Source: Talpa occidentalis
Taxonomy: Eukaryota > Chordata > Mammalia > Eulipotyphla > Talpidae
DNA: 64,000 nucleotides
NCBI RefSeq assembly: GCF_014898055.3
Contig: NW_023605083.1
Location: forward strand, 64,783,715 to 64,847,714
Direction of reading: 5' to 3'
In this document: positions 37,315 to 48,850 of the stretch, piece by piece
Position numbering within the stretch: the stretch's first letter is position 1
Layout of the letters: each line of letters opens with the position of its first letter
The notes under the pieces: generated by a model
What the model saw: only the letters and a program-made list of their open reading frames with translations
What the model was told of the DNA's origin: nothing
Databases searched by the model: none
Program-made: the position numbers and the translations under genes

Positions 37315-37530
37315 CCAGTGAAGAGCATACTTGGATTTTGTTTGGCCTGGGCCCAGGGTCATTCTTTGCTAACCCAACTGCAAAGGTCAAGTGGCTTAAA
37401 GAAAGCTATTAACTGACTGGCCACAGGCCAGGTCTAACTCCTGGACAGAACTCCAGCCTATCAGCTCATATGAGAGCTGGGACAAAGGTTGCACACAGGT
37501 AGCCCTGGATATAAGGACACACAGCATCAG
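37315..37530. repeat. Unnamed interspersed repeat, copy in intron 5
   Basis: Partner of the copy at 24025. Here the core reads CAAGTGGCTTAAAGAAAGC and, later, GGGACAAAGGTTGCACACAG. Confidence 0.6.
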
Positions 37531-37704
37531 AGTGCTGGCTGGCTCAGGCGTCTCCCAAGATGCAAGCCCCCAGCCTCAGGCCCTGTAGGTCTGTGACTCT
37601 TGCAGCCAGCGCTGGGCTGGAGTCCTTTCTTAGAAGGGGAGGGTTGGAGGCCTCAGGTCCCTTGGTCAGCAGCTGCAGAGGGGTTTTAACAAAGCAAGCA
37701 CTGG

Positions 37705-37880
37705 TGATGATAACACCCTTTTGTGTGCTAGGAACTCTGCACATGCTTTATATAGCTTGTCTCACTTGACTTCCCCAGCAGAGATACTGTACCCATTTAT
37801 GGATGGGAAATGGGAAATTGTCCGCTAAGGGGAAACTGAGGCTTAAGCAGATTAAGACACTGTCTAGGAAATGGCAGCAG
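37705..37880 (-). mobile_element. MIR remnant, antisense
   Basis: Contains GTGTGCTAGGAACTCTGCAC and GGGGAAACTGAGGCTTAAGC. Confidence 0.65.
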
Positions 37881-37925
37881 GACCTTCCCACATGAAAGAG
37901 TAGCCAAGAGAGTGTAATTCTTTTG

Positions 37926-37970
37926 GAGAAGTTGGGAGTTTAGCTTCTGGTTTCAGAGACAAGGGTAGCT
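37926..37970. repeat. Exact 45-bp duplicate, copy B
   Basis: Second copy of the sequence at 36158. It lies just after an antisense MIR remnant. Confidence 0.95.
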
Positions 37971-39473
37971 TGTCTTTGTGGGGAGACCTCAGAGCTCCAA
38001 AGCCCAGGGGTACAAGATGCTGAGGATACTCAGGGTTTTGAATGGCTAGGTTTGCTCAGAAGCATGCCCATCTTGACCTGCTCTGGGGTGGTCTGGTCTC
38101 TCGTGCTCCAAGACTGACCCCCTACTCTGACAGCGATGCTCCTTAGCTCCTCCCCTTGGCTGGTCCTGGGCCCCTTTCCATCCCCCAGGCCCACAGAAAT
38201 CCCAGACTGGCCTGCGCTCCATCATGCCTACAGATATGCCCAGGCAGGCGGAGGTCTGCCAGCTGCTTCTTCCATTTCGAGATGCACTCTGTGGGTGGGG
38301 AGTGAGGCTGGTACTAGAGGTTGAGTCTTCCTGTCATCACGTGGAGCTGGGACCTGTGGATTCAGGCCCTTGTGGACAAGCATCCAGCCTGCTTCTGTGC
38401 ATAACAGAGAAGGGTGTAGGTTCTAGAAAACACCCCAGAATGGGAAGTTGTTTCTCCCATTAGCACTTGCACAAAGCACCAAAGGGGAAAAGCATGCTCA
38501 TTGCCAAGATACTTGGCCCTGAGCCCAAGGGTGAGTGGAAGTGGCCCAGGGACAGGCCAGTTGGGTGGGAGGTCCTAGTCTACTGGATTTGGGCCCTCAT
38601 TGGTGGCATGGCCAGACCGGGGCTAATGCAGGGGCTCTTCCTGGGTAGAATGCCTGATTTGGCTGAGATTGTATGAAAATCCTTTGAATCTGTATGAATG
38701 TCTGTGATTCTTGGGACAGAGTTCTCACTATTTACTATGATCCCCTTTGGGTCTGGAAGGTGACTGGGTGGGGTCATAGGACTGGCTCTCTGGGCCCTGT
38801 GCTAGCTCCTCTTCCTTATGATGTTGGTGTCCAGAGCTGCCTCTGGGACCACCCAGCCACTTGACCCCCTCCAGTCAAAAAACACCTACTATGTGCTGCT
38901 AATAGAGAAATCAGCCAGGCTCTGGTAGCAGGGAGCCTGCCCTTTGTCTGGATCAGGCACTACAGTCAATCCTTCAGTGTACATTTATCAAGCCCTCAGG
39001 GGCTACTGATGTCTCCTTGTGGGATGGGGACTGGAGGGTGAAAGACAGGTGGGTTGAGGAAGCTCAAGAAGGGGAGAAAGAGCAAAGGTCCTTCATTTCT
39101 TGAGGTCACCAAGGGCCTGGGTGACTAGCCCAGGTCACCCGCAGTCACAGGCAGTGACAGGGCTGTATTCCGAGTCTGGGGTCAGCTATCAGAAAATGCT
39201 CACAAGGACCCCACAGCTGGTACAGACCAGAGCCCAGCCTCAACCCACCTACTTCCTCCAGGGGCCCAGGCTTTCCCCAGGGAGCATATAGCTATGTATT
39301 CCACACTCAAATCCATCGAGAGATTTTGGCAGCTCCTGCAATGAGCCACATCAAGGACTCTGAGAATGAGGCGGAGAAACTAGGACCTAGGACCTAAGAG
39401 GCCAGCATTGGCTGACCTTAGAGCCCAGGCTTGAGGCATTGAGCTGATTCACGTGTCCACGAATCAGAAAAAT

Positions 39474-39655
39474 GTAGTGGTTAAGAGCTCAGACTCTGGA
39501 GTCAAGTTCAACTTGGCTCTGTCACCATCTAGTTCTTGGACTGTGAGAAAATTTTATGAACTTCCCATGCCTCAGTTTCTTCCTCTGGAATATGAATAAC
39601 AAAAGTAGCTGCCCCCGCAGGTTCTTGTGAAGGGTAATGGAGATGCTTAGAGCTG
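39474..39655 (+). mobile_element. MIR remnant
   Basis: Starts GTAGTGGTTAAGAGCTCAGA and continues with CTCTGGAGTCAAG and CCTCAGTTTCTTCC, close to the MIR 5' half. Confidence 0.85.
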
Positions 39656-40191
39656 TGTGGCCTATGGCAGGTCCCCTGGAAGGGTCAGCTATCAGCACAA
39701 AGGATGCAGGACGTCGGGCCTGCGATGGGATCTGAGCAGGGGCAGGGCCTGCCTGGTGGAAACAAGCTCTTCACAGTGGTCAATGCAGAATTACCCATCT
39801 CAGGGATCCACATGGTGGGCACTGGGAGCGCATGAAATTGCCTGGTCTGGGATGGGGTCACCTTCTCAAAGGACAGGAAGGTTGAACTGAGGTCTGATGC
39901 AGAGTTTTCAGCAGAGGTGACAGGATCAGATGGTTTGCAAAGGCCACTCAGGCAACTTGAGAAACAGGGCCTGACCAGCAGCCAGTAGGGTGAGGGGTGA
40001 CCAGTGGGGAGGCCTGGAGCTTCCCTGATGGGGATGCTGATGCTGGACCTCAGGGAAGCCAGGTGGGCTGCAGGACTGTGGTACAGGTGAGGAGTCCTAG
40101 GCCAGGGGAGACAGCCCCTGCTGTGCAGGGAGAAAGAGAAGACACCTGGACGCCCTCTCCCTGGCAGCCAATAGCTCTACCCCTGGTGTTT

Positions 40192-40481
<290 letters not shown>

Positions 40482-40724
40482 ATTTAGTTATAAAAGAACT
40501 GGGGTACAGGCCAGATATGCAGGAGGGTGACAGAGACAGAGTGGGGAACAGAATAGGCAGACTGACTGAAATACACTGCTGAGGGGAGCAGCGGGCGCTA
40601 TAGGAGAAGTCTGTCACGCTATGTGGGACCCTCGCCTGCCAGCCAGGATCGAACTGGCGCTGCAGAAGCTGCGTAACAGCTTCACAGAGCTGTGCTCAAC
40701 CTCCTGCGCCACCAGGGAAGGCCC
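40482..40724 (-). mobile_element. tRNA-derived SINE, copy 2
   Basis: Same family and orientation as the copy at 36.9 kb, starting on the minus strand with GGGCCTTCCCTGGTGGCGCA. Its A-rich tail has been replaced or expanded into the adjacent GAAA repeat. Confidence 0.85.
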
Positions 40725-41029
40725 GCAATGTAACTGTTTCTATCCACAGTTACTATGAGCTTTTGGGCACCAGGGGAGGCCAAAGAGGACATGCTCAGTG
40801 ACCCAGGAGGCTGCTGGCATTGCTGATAAGACCTGATGGGAGGCAGCCCCATGGATATTGGGCCTCAGCCTCCAGCCAGCCATCACCCTTCCTCTGATGT
40901 CTGAGGTAGGGTGTGCTCATTAAGGAAGATGTGGAAAGGTCTAGAAAATATCAAGAAGAGAGTAAGTTCCTGCAGTGGCTCTGCCCAGTAATAAGCACTG
41001 AGTGCATTTAGAGCAGCCTGGGGTCCAGA

Positions 41030-41195
41030 GACTGGCCAGGAGCTTTATGCACTTTGCAGGGAGATGTTACTGCCCATTTCACAGGTGAGGAAACTAAGGC
41101 CCAGAGTGGCTAGTAACTTATCCAGGGTCACATTTCTCATCAGTGGCAGACACAAGATTTGAACTCTTTCTGTGTGACCTCAAAGCCCATGCTTT
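41030..41195 (-). mobile_element. MIR remnant, antisense
   Basis: Contains CACAGGTGAGGAAACTAAGG and CAGTGGCAGACACAAGATTT. Confidence 0.75.
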
Positions 41196-41409
41196 CAGCC
41201 CCAAGGCAATTCAGCTCCACAGCTATCCAGCCCTCCTCTGTGGATAGGCAATACGTAGCTATCAAGGGATATAGGTATATACACATAGAACAGTTTAAAA
41301 TGTGCATTTAGCTGTTATTTTATTAATACTTGCCTTCTAGAAAGATGGAACCTATGCATGCTGCTGTTAGCTTTAGAGGAGAAGGTTTTAAAAAGAAAGT
41401 TCATTACTG

Positions 41410-42665
41410 TTTTCACTTCATGTAACTTTATTGATCACCTATGAGGAAAATATTTTTCTTACGTCTGTCTTCCACCTGTATTTCACCATTTCTGAATTCA
41501 TTTATTTTGGGGGTTGTGATGTTGTCTTTTGTTGTAGGTTGTTAAAAATTATTTATATCTACAGTTTAAGGTTATTAATTTGCCTTACCAATGTTTCCAG
41601 TTTGTTTGCCTGTTAAGTATGCTCATGATGATTTTCACAAGTGAAAGTGCTATCTATTTTAAACTAATAACTATAGCCAACACTTGTCAGGAAATAGGTC
41701 AGATCGTTTGGAGAGCATCTACCCCCATGTAAAGTGGGTTGTTTTTACTTTGCTTTTACTTAGATATTTCTTTCCCATTCTAAGATCAGGTAGGTATATT
41801 TCATCATATCTCTAATTATGTCATAATATCATTTGTACTCTTAAAAATCTAAATTATCTAGAACTAATCTTTATGGGGGAGTTATAAGGCAAGGCTCAAA
41901 ATTTATTTTCCTCCCATTTAACCACTTATTCAATAACCTTTTGTCCACTAGTATAAGATACGTCAGGGTCTATTTCAGCCCACTCAAATATCTTTCATTG
42001 CTCTGTTTGTAAATCTTTAGGCAAGTAAAATACTATTTTATATGATAGTTACTATCTTTATATCACCATCTTCCTCTCCCCATTTCTTCTAAAATACTTA
42101 ACTTCTGTCAGAGGGACTTTATTTTCCATCTTTATAATTTCCTTTTAAAATGCTTTTGGAATTTTTATTGGAATTATATTAAATGTGTATATTAATTTGT
42201 GAAGAATTAACATCTTTAAAACATTAAGTTTTCCTTTCTATTAAAACCTTGGCATGTCTTCCCATTTGGTTGAACTTTATAAACATGTGTTAGCAAACAT
42301 TTTTCATTTTTATTGCAAAAACTCTTTAAATTTGTGTGAAGAAATTTTATATATTTTTGCTATTATAAATGGATATTTTTGCCCATTACATTTTCTAGCT
42401 GGCTCTCAGCTATTGAAAAAACTATTGACTTCTGCATTTTTGTACTTTTTATGTTGTTTAATAACCATCCCCTTTTCTGAATTATCTTATTTGTTCTAAT
42501 AAGTTCAGTTTGTTCTCCTGAATTTTTATATAGGCACTCATTATTTACTAAGAAAGATACACTTTGTCTCGTTTCCTTCAAAGGTTTGTTATTATTTGTT
42601 TTTCTTGTCTTATTGCTTTGGTCAAATTTTTAAGCACATGAAACAGCAATGGCAATAAGGAAAGA
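41410..42665 (-). mobile_element. Old L1 (LINE-1) fragment, antisense
   Basis: This AT-rich block resembles the reverse complement of L1 ORF2. Landmarks include GGAATTATATTAAATGTGTA, CTATTATAAATGGATA, TTATTTGTTCTAATAAG and CTTGTCTTATTGCTTTGGTC, in the order expected of an antisense L1. It is strongly diverged with no intact frame. The 5' limit is approximate. Confidence 0.75.
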
Positions 42666-43389
42666 CCTGCGAATCTTCAGAGGTGGTTCCAAGGGTCACC
42701 TCTTGAGATTTCGTTCATTCCTTTGCTTGTTTGTGAAATATTTTATGATGCTTCTGTGGGCCAGGCACTGTGCTACACTTGGGATCAGAGATGACTTACT
42801 AGGGGACTTCTGGCCCAGAAGTTCCCAATCCTTCCTGCTTTGTTGCTCTTTTGTTCTCTCAGCATCACAGCCCAGATCCCTCTACTCTTTCTGCCTCCCA
42901 ACCTTACTTTTAGAACAGGACTTCAGGGTAGTTCCCATCCCCCTATATTTGTAGCATTTTCAATTTAGAATATACCACTCCATCCATCTTTTGTAACACA
43001 AGCTCTGCTAATTACTCCTGGCAGAGTCTATTGTCCCCCACCCAGGGTGGGAAAGGGACTTGCCCAAGGTCTTGTGGGCTCATTGGCTGGAGCACTGAAT
43101 CTGCTTGACCAGGTTCTTATCCTCAGCAAGGTGTAATCAGTTAACTAGACCAATATTCTTATTTCTCTCATGTAGTGGTCTTCACCCCAGAAGTCACCTG
43201 ACCAGGGGTATTTCAAGCATTGAAATTGAACCAATTGACCCTCATTGGTTCCCTCATCACCTTCCTCTAAGCTCAGCTGAGTTGTAACTCCCTTTAGGAG
43301 TTTACCCAGCATCTGGGTCAAGTTCTCCCTGACTTCTTCCCATCTTCATTTAGTACTGTATTATACTTTTTCATCTGCAGTACATTGAA

Positions 43390-43570
43390 ATGTAAAGAGC
43401 TTGGGCTCTGGGCCTGAGTCTAAATCTCAATTTCTGCTTGTATAACCTTGGACATGTTACTTTTTCTCTCTATGCCTTAGTTTCCTCATCTGTGAAATGG
43501 AGATGATGGTCGTTGGTACCTGATGAATTTATGTGCTGGGGGTTTAAAAGAACACTCAGTAAAAGTAAAT
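43390..43570 (+). mobile_element. MIR remnant
   Basis: Contains AACCTTGGACATGTTACT and GTTTCCTCATCTGTGAAATG. Confidence 0.8.
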
Positions 43571-44589
43571 GTGAATGTTTACGGTCTCTCTGGTTTCTCC
43601 CTTGAGAATTTCCCACAGACATGCATTGTGTCTTGTTTCTCCACCTTGGTATTCCCTGTATTCATTCCAGGGAATTGATTCATAGTAGATGTTCAATAAG
43701 TATCTGTACTTGAAGTTGTACTTGGGCAGAGGTTCCATCCCAAGCCCTGTGCTGGTTGCTGAGAATGCAGAGAAAAATCCATAAATAACTAAAAGGCCCC
43801 AATAATGACCTCAAGCAAGGAAGCAAATCCATCCTCTCCTTGGGTCTCAGTTTTCCGTTTTATGAAATAACAGAACAGGATGTAAAAAGGCCCGCCCCTG
43901 AAGGCTTTCTAGGTCCTTCTGCCATCTGCAGACCGAGGTGGGTGAGGGTGTGGTGGGCAGGAGATGCTGGCCTTTTTTGGCCATGGAATCCTTGGTAGTC
44001 CTGGGCCTGGCCTTGCTCCCTGGACATAAAAGGCATTGGAACTGGCTTATGCACAGCTGAGGGTGGAAGTGTGAGGGGCAGCTGAGCTGCCGTGTGAGGT
44101 TGTGGATTACAGAGTCGGGGGGGTCTGCAAAAGTGATCTGGATGGCCCAGGTAGACAGAGAGCTGAGTACTTGTGGCTTTTAGCCATAAAGGGAGTGGGG
44201 TAAAGCATCTAGATTTCCCATTTATAAATGAGGGCTTTGAAGTCGAACTAGGGATCTAGTCACACTTAATAAAGATTTTGCCTATGATCTGCATGTTACC
44301 CAGTCTCTGAACTCCTGTTTCGATCCTGAGTGCACCCAGGGCTAACAGTTGCTGCACTGAGCTGGCCCAGAGCAGTGTGGAGTGTGGGGTAGATGGGCAG
44401 TAAAAGGCCTTTCCCTTCCCTCTCAAGACTGTCCAGTTTGGAATGCAAAAATTTCCTGTAAGAGTGACTGAGTCAGGAATTGGAAGGTCTTAGTTCTGGC
44501 TAAGAAAAGAACCAACTGGGAATTAATTAATTCAACCAAACTACCCCTCCCATGTGTCACATCTATTATCTCACCGTCTCCTTGCCAAG

Positions 44590-44775
44590 AACTGTCAGAA
44601 GCCAGTGGGTGTGTAAGCATGCACCTGTGTGATTGCGTGCATGTGCCGTGTGGGTGTTCGCGCATGTGCAGATGACTGAGTGCATGTGCACACCAGTGTG
44701 CATGTATGTGTGCCCATGTGTATGCACACAGCAGTATGCATGCGTGTGTGTGTGTGTGTATGTATGCCCTTGTGT
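44590..44775. repeat. TG/CA-rich alternating tract
   Basis: About 180 bp of imperfect alternating purine-pyrimidine sequence (GCATGTGTG-like words, ending in a TG run near 44743-44760). It is a candidate Z-DNA-forming tract and probably length-variable. Confidence 0.8.
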
Positions 44776-44984
44776 ATGGAAAGGACTCATTGCTCATTGA
44801 AGCTGCATCTAGAATGTTTATGGTTTGGCTCATGGTGGTTGGGGGAGTGGTTTTCTGGGTGGTAGGGATTGTCTGAGCAAGGCCCAGGTAACCGAGAAGT
44901 GCAGGGCCAGCCTAAGGAATGGGCTGGTACCTGGGGATGGACAGAGGGACCCCACTTGTGGGTTTGATTGGTGGAAGGAGAATA

Positions 44985-45150
44985 AAATCTGGACAAGATG
45001 GAAGACATAGGACCCCAAAGGAAGAGTTTGGATTTGGCATCAGACAGCAGTGGGAAGCTATGGAAGGTGTTAGAGTCGGGGAGTGATGGGATTGGAGGAG
45101 TTTAAGTGTGGGTTTGATGGAAGGGCATTTAAGCAGGAGCAGGGCTTTGA
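44985..45150 (+). mobile_element. L2 remnant
   Basis: Contains GTTTGGATTTGGCATCAGAC, CAGTGGGAAGCTATGG and GAGTGATGGGATTGG, resembling the L2-like 'ggatttta...gggaagcc' region. Confidence 0.5.
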
Positions 45151-45218
45151 ATAGAGTTTTGGGGGACATAGACTCTCTAGATGGCTTGGTGGCCAAAGCA
45201 GAATTGTTTTTGTTTCAG

Positions 45219-45272
45219 GGACAGAAAGGGGACCCGGGGCTCTCACCAGGAAAAGCCCACGATGGGGCAAAG
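45219..45272 (+). CDS. COL27A1: COL27A1 coding exon 6 (Gly-X-Y with interruption)
   Basis: Encodes residues 650-667 (GQKGDPGLSPGKAHDGAK). The Gly slots at residues 659 and 662 hold Pro and Ala, so two consecutive triplets (PGK, AHD) break the Gly-X-Y rule while length stays at 18 residues. Human COL27A1 has the same motif as I recall, so this is a conserved imperfection and not a mutation. Flanked by TTTTTGTTTCAG and GTAGGT. Confidence 0.95.
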
Positions 45273-46745
45273 GTAGGTTTCCAGGGACCCCGGCACTCAG
45301 GGAAGAGGGCGGGTAGACAGTAGGGAAACCACCACGCTCTGGGGTAAGCCCTGGTTGCAGAGCCCACTGCGTGACAAGGTCAGGAACGTGGAAAAGTTGA
45401 AAGCTCAGGGTATGGATTGGTTTTCTCCTTGAAGCCCCTTAACCTTTCCCAACACCAAACCTAAAGCCATTCCTCATTGCCTTCTTCTGGGGTTCAGCCA
45501 CTAAAGTGCCAGAACATCCTACCTGTGTGCAATACTCAGTGAATGTCCTTTGTCTAAAGCCCTATGTGGCTTTCTGCAAGACCTGCAAGGTGACGCGGCA
45601 TCCAGAAGCTTCTTGGTGGCACATACCCAGGAAGCTTCCAACAGATACTCAGAGTCCACTCCAGGGGTGTTCATTCGAGCAAGAAGTCTGTGGATTTCCA
45701 GGAGGTAGGAAGGGAACCGGGTAGAGATTCAGAGTTCCCTAGCTCTAAATAACTATAAGACTGGAATGTTCTCCCATGGAAGAGAACACTTAGGTCAAAG
45801 GACCTTATCCATCCCTGAAGCTTCCACCCCATGAGCCAAGCAGTGGGCCTGGAGGGGGGCAGGACAAGCTAGAGCAGGGAACCCAGGACTCCAAGTAATT
45901 TCCCACACCCAGTGTCTCAATCTTCCATATCCTACAAGGAACGCTGAGTCTGTTGGACTTCCTTCCAGATACAGCCAAGCCTTCCCCACAGAACACTGCT
46001 TCTCGCCCCAGTGGCCTGTGTGTGGCCTCACAGAAGTGTCTGCTCCCTTTGATTTTCCCGAGACACGGGTGGCTCATGCCTCGTTCCTTCACAGCCTCAT
46101 TGATAAGTTTTTTCATTCAGTAAACTTTTATTGGGTATGAAATCCACATGCAAATGCTCCCATTTGACCCACATCTGAACCTCAGAAGCCAGAGCTGAGG
46201 GCCCGGGTGCAGATGAGGAAACAGAGGCCCCACGGTGGGCGGCTGGCTGAAGGCCATGCAGCTGGTGAGCAGCAAGAAGTCTGCAGGCCTCTTCCCTCCT
46301 GCCCCTGTGTTGTCTGCTCTCAGGTCTCATGGCGGCGGCAGAAATGTCCCCTGCTGGATGACCTCCACGCCCTGCAAGACTGAGGAATAAACAGATAGGT
46401 GTCCCGGGAGTAAGAGGAGCAAACAGATTAGAAGGGGACATCTGAGTCACACATCTGAGACAGTGGTTTTCAAACATGGTGTTAGCAGTGGAGCCCACTC
46501 CCCGGATGGGATCCTCTGCTGATGACCAATCTATACAATAGGCCAAGTGGAGCAGCTGAGTTGAGTGAGAAGGGGCTGGGTACCTTGTCCACTTGGCTGC
46601 CCCCACCCCACCCAGAGGCCTCCTGGGAGACCCCTAGATCACTATGAATCCTGTTTGCAAACAACTGGCCATGTGAAGTTGCACTTTCAATGTAATGAGA
46701 GTCTCTGCTCCTCTTCTGGCTTACCCCCGTGTCTTGTGTTTTCAG
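45273..46745 (+). other. COL27A1: COL27A1 intron 6
   Basis: About 1.5 kb of mostly single-copy-looking sequence, with a weak antisense MIR-like piece near 46.1-46.3 kb. No gene is seen. Confidence 0.9.
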
Positions 46746-46799
46746 GGTGATGTGGGCTTGCCCGGACTCGTTGGGAATCCAGGGCCTCTTGGCCGAAAG
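46746..46799 (+). CDS. COL27A1: COL27A1 coding exon 7 (Gly-X-Y, 54 bp)
   Basis: Encodes residues 668-685, starting GDVGLPGLVG and ending GPLGRK, six perfect triplets. Flanked by acceptor TTTTCAG and donor GTATGT. Confidence 0.95.
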
Positions 46800-47199
46800 G
46801 TATGTCTTAGTTTCCATGCTTTGCTTTTCCCAGTGGGCTTCCTAGACAGGGGTCTTCAGACAGGAGAATTGGCTGCCCACCCTCCTTCCTGTCCCTCCTC
46901 CAGCCCAGCTGCCCTGGGCACTGGGGACATTGGTGGGAAGTGAGAGAGGTTTCTGAGGGTCTGTGCTAGCCTGGGAGCTTGGAGTAGGTCCCCCCACTGT
47001 GGTTAATGAAGTGTGACCAGAAGCAGTCCTGGTTAGCCATCCCTCCCCCAAGGCCCAGCTGCTCCCAGGGACACCATCAGAGGTTCCACCTCCTGTTGGC
47101 TGAGTGCCCTTGGGAGCCTCATCTGAGCCTCAGTCCTCCTCCTCCTACCTGGGAGGGAGACAGTAACACCCTCCTTGGCCCCCCACTGCCTGGGTCTGT

Positions 47200-47340
47200 T
47201 AGACCTGGGTTCTACCCAGGCGCCATCATTTGCTAGCTGTGTGATCTTGGGCAAGTGAATAATCTCTCTGAGTCTACTATTCCTCTCTTCCTGATTTGCT
47301 GTAGGAAAATGCTCCAAGATGTAAAGCATTTCCTGTACAT
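47200..47340 (+). mobile_element. MIR remnant
   Basis: Contains GCTAGCTGTGTGATCTTGGG and CAAGTGAATAATCTCTCTGA. Confidence 0.75.
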
Positions 47341-48659
47341 TCTGAACTGTTGACATGCCCATCCCTGCTTTAGTAATGGTGGGGAAATTACCTCTAGAAT
47401 TTTCCCAGATAATGGGTTTCTGGCTTATAGCCCCTCTGGATCCCTTTCCATCTTCTCTCAGGACCTCCCATCCTTCAGTCTCAACTCTAGTGCCTATTCC
47501 AGGAAGCCCTCCTGGAGGCCAGGAGCCTCCACTCTGCTAAAAGACCCTTAGCTCTTCTTAGCTTTGTCATTTTCAGCCAAGTCTAGCCTCACCAACTCAG
47601 AGCACGCGAATCTGATTTGTAGCACTCCTTTTGGAGTCTAGCACAGGGCCTGTGCATAGTAGGTATTCAGGAAACAGGGAGGAAATGAGGGTCAAGGGCT
47701 AACAGCTTTGTGCAGGAAAATTCCCCATGACTGATGGTTTTCTAGGGGGCATACCAGTCAAGGGCCATGTCTTAGGCTTCCTCTCTTGGCTCCCAGCTGT
47801 GGCCACAGTTGCCCTCTCACAGGGCCATCTGGTTCTCCTCTGGACAGCTGTGGTTTCTCCTGGATCCATGCTGCCCTTGCTCTGAGAGTCTCCATAAAGC
47901 AGAGTATCACATCCCTCCATCCTCTTCTTCACTCTCTATGGCTGGAGCAGGCCACACCTCAAGTCTGAAATGATCAAACCCAGACAGGAGCTCGTGACTG
48001 TCTGAGCTAGGAAAATGTGGTATTTTCTGGCTCATAGAACACAGAAGAACTCCCTCTCCCCACTCACTTCCCCTCTGGGTTCCAGCACTTTCTGATGGAT
48101 GAGGTGTGAGTGGAAAAGGCTCCTTCCAGTCCCGGCTCATAAAGTAACCAGTGGTGGTCTCAAGCTGCCTGGGGGTGGGAGGTGGCAGGAGATGGGAGAA
48201 GCAGGCTGGACGGCTCCTGCCTGGAGTTCCAGGACCCCCTTGCTTCCAGAAAATAGCTAGGGAGGCCTAGAGCTCCCAGCCAAGAGGAACCAGCTCACCT
48301 GAATAGGGAGAGGCCTCCTGTGGTTGGTAAGCTATCGGGCAGAACTATTTATACTGTATCCCTCTGGCCCTGGCTTGGCAGACATGGAGGAGCTGGGCCT
48401 GCACCACTAGCTCACAAGGGTGGTGGGCAGAGCCTGGGGAAGCTCTGGCCCCAAGTCAAGGAGGGGCGCCCTGGGGTGGCATCCCAGTGGAAGCAAAGTA
48501 TCTAGTTTCAGCAGCCACTGTGCCCCCAGCCTTCTTGTGTGGCTTTTCTGCATTATCTCATGTGGGGAGCCTGGGGGAGAAGCATTGGTGGGGGTTGGTG
48601 TCAGGGTCCTCTTTGCTCGCCGGCATGTTGAATTTTGCTGTCAAAGTGACCCCACTATC

Positions 48660-48850
48660 CTATTCATTAATTGCACAGAATTGATTGAATGTCTGCCCTG
48701 TGCCAGGCCCTGGGTAAGGTATTGAGCCAAATAGAAAATATTCCCCGCCCCTCCCCGCCAGGAGCTTGTATTCCTGTGTTTGGGGTAGGAGAAAATGACA
48801 GACAATAAAGAAAAACAATAAAAATATCAAGTATGCTAGAAGATGAACAG
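48660..48850 (+). mobile_element. L2 remnant
   Basis: Contains CCTGTGCCAGGCCCTGGG, GGAGCTTGTATTCC and GACAGACAATAAAG in L2 order. Confidence 0.55.
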
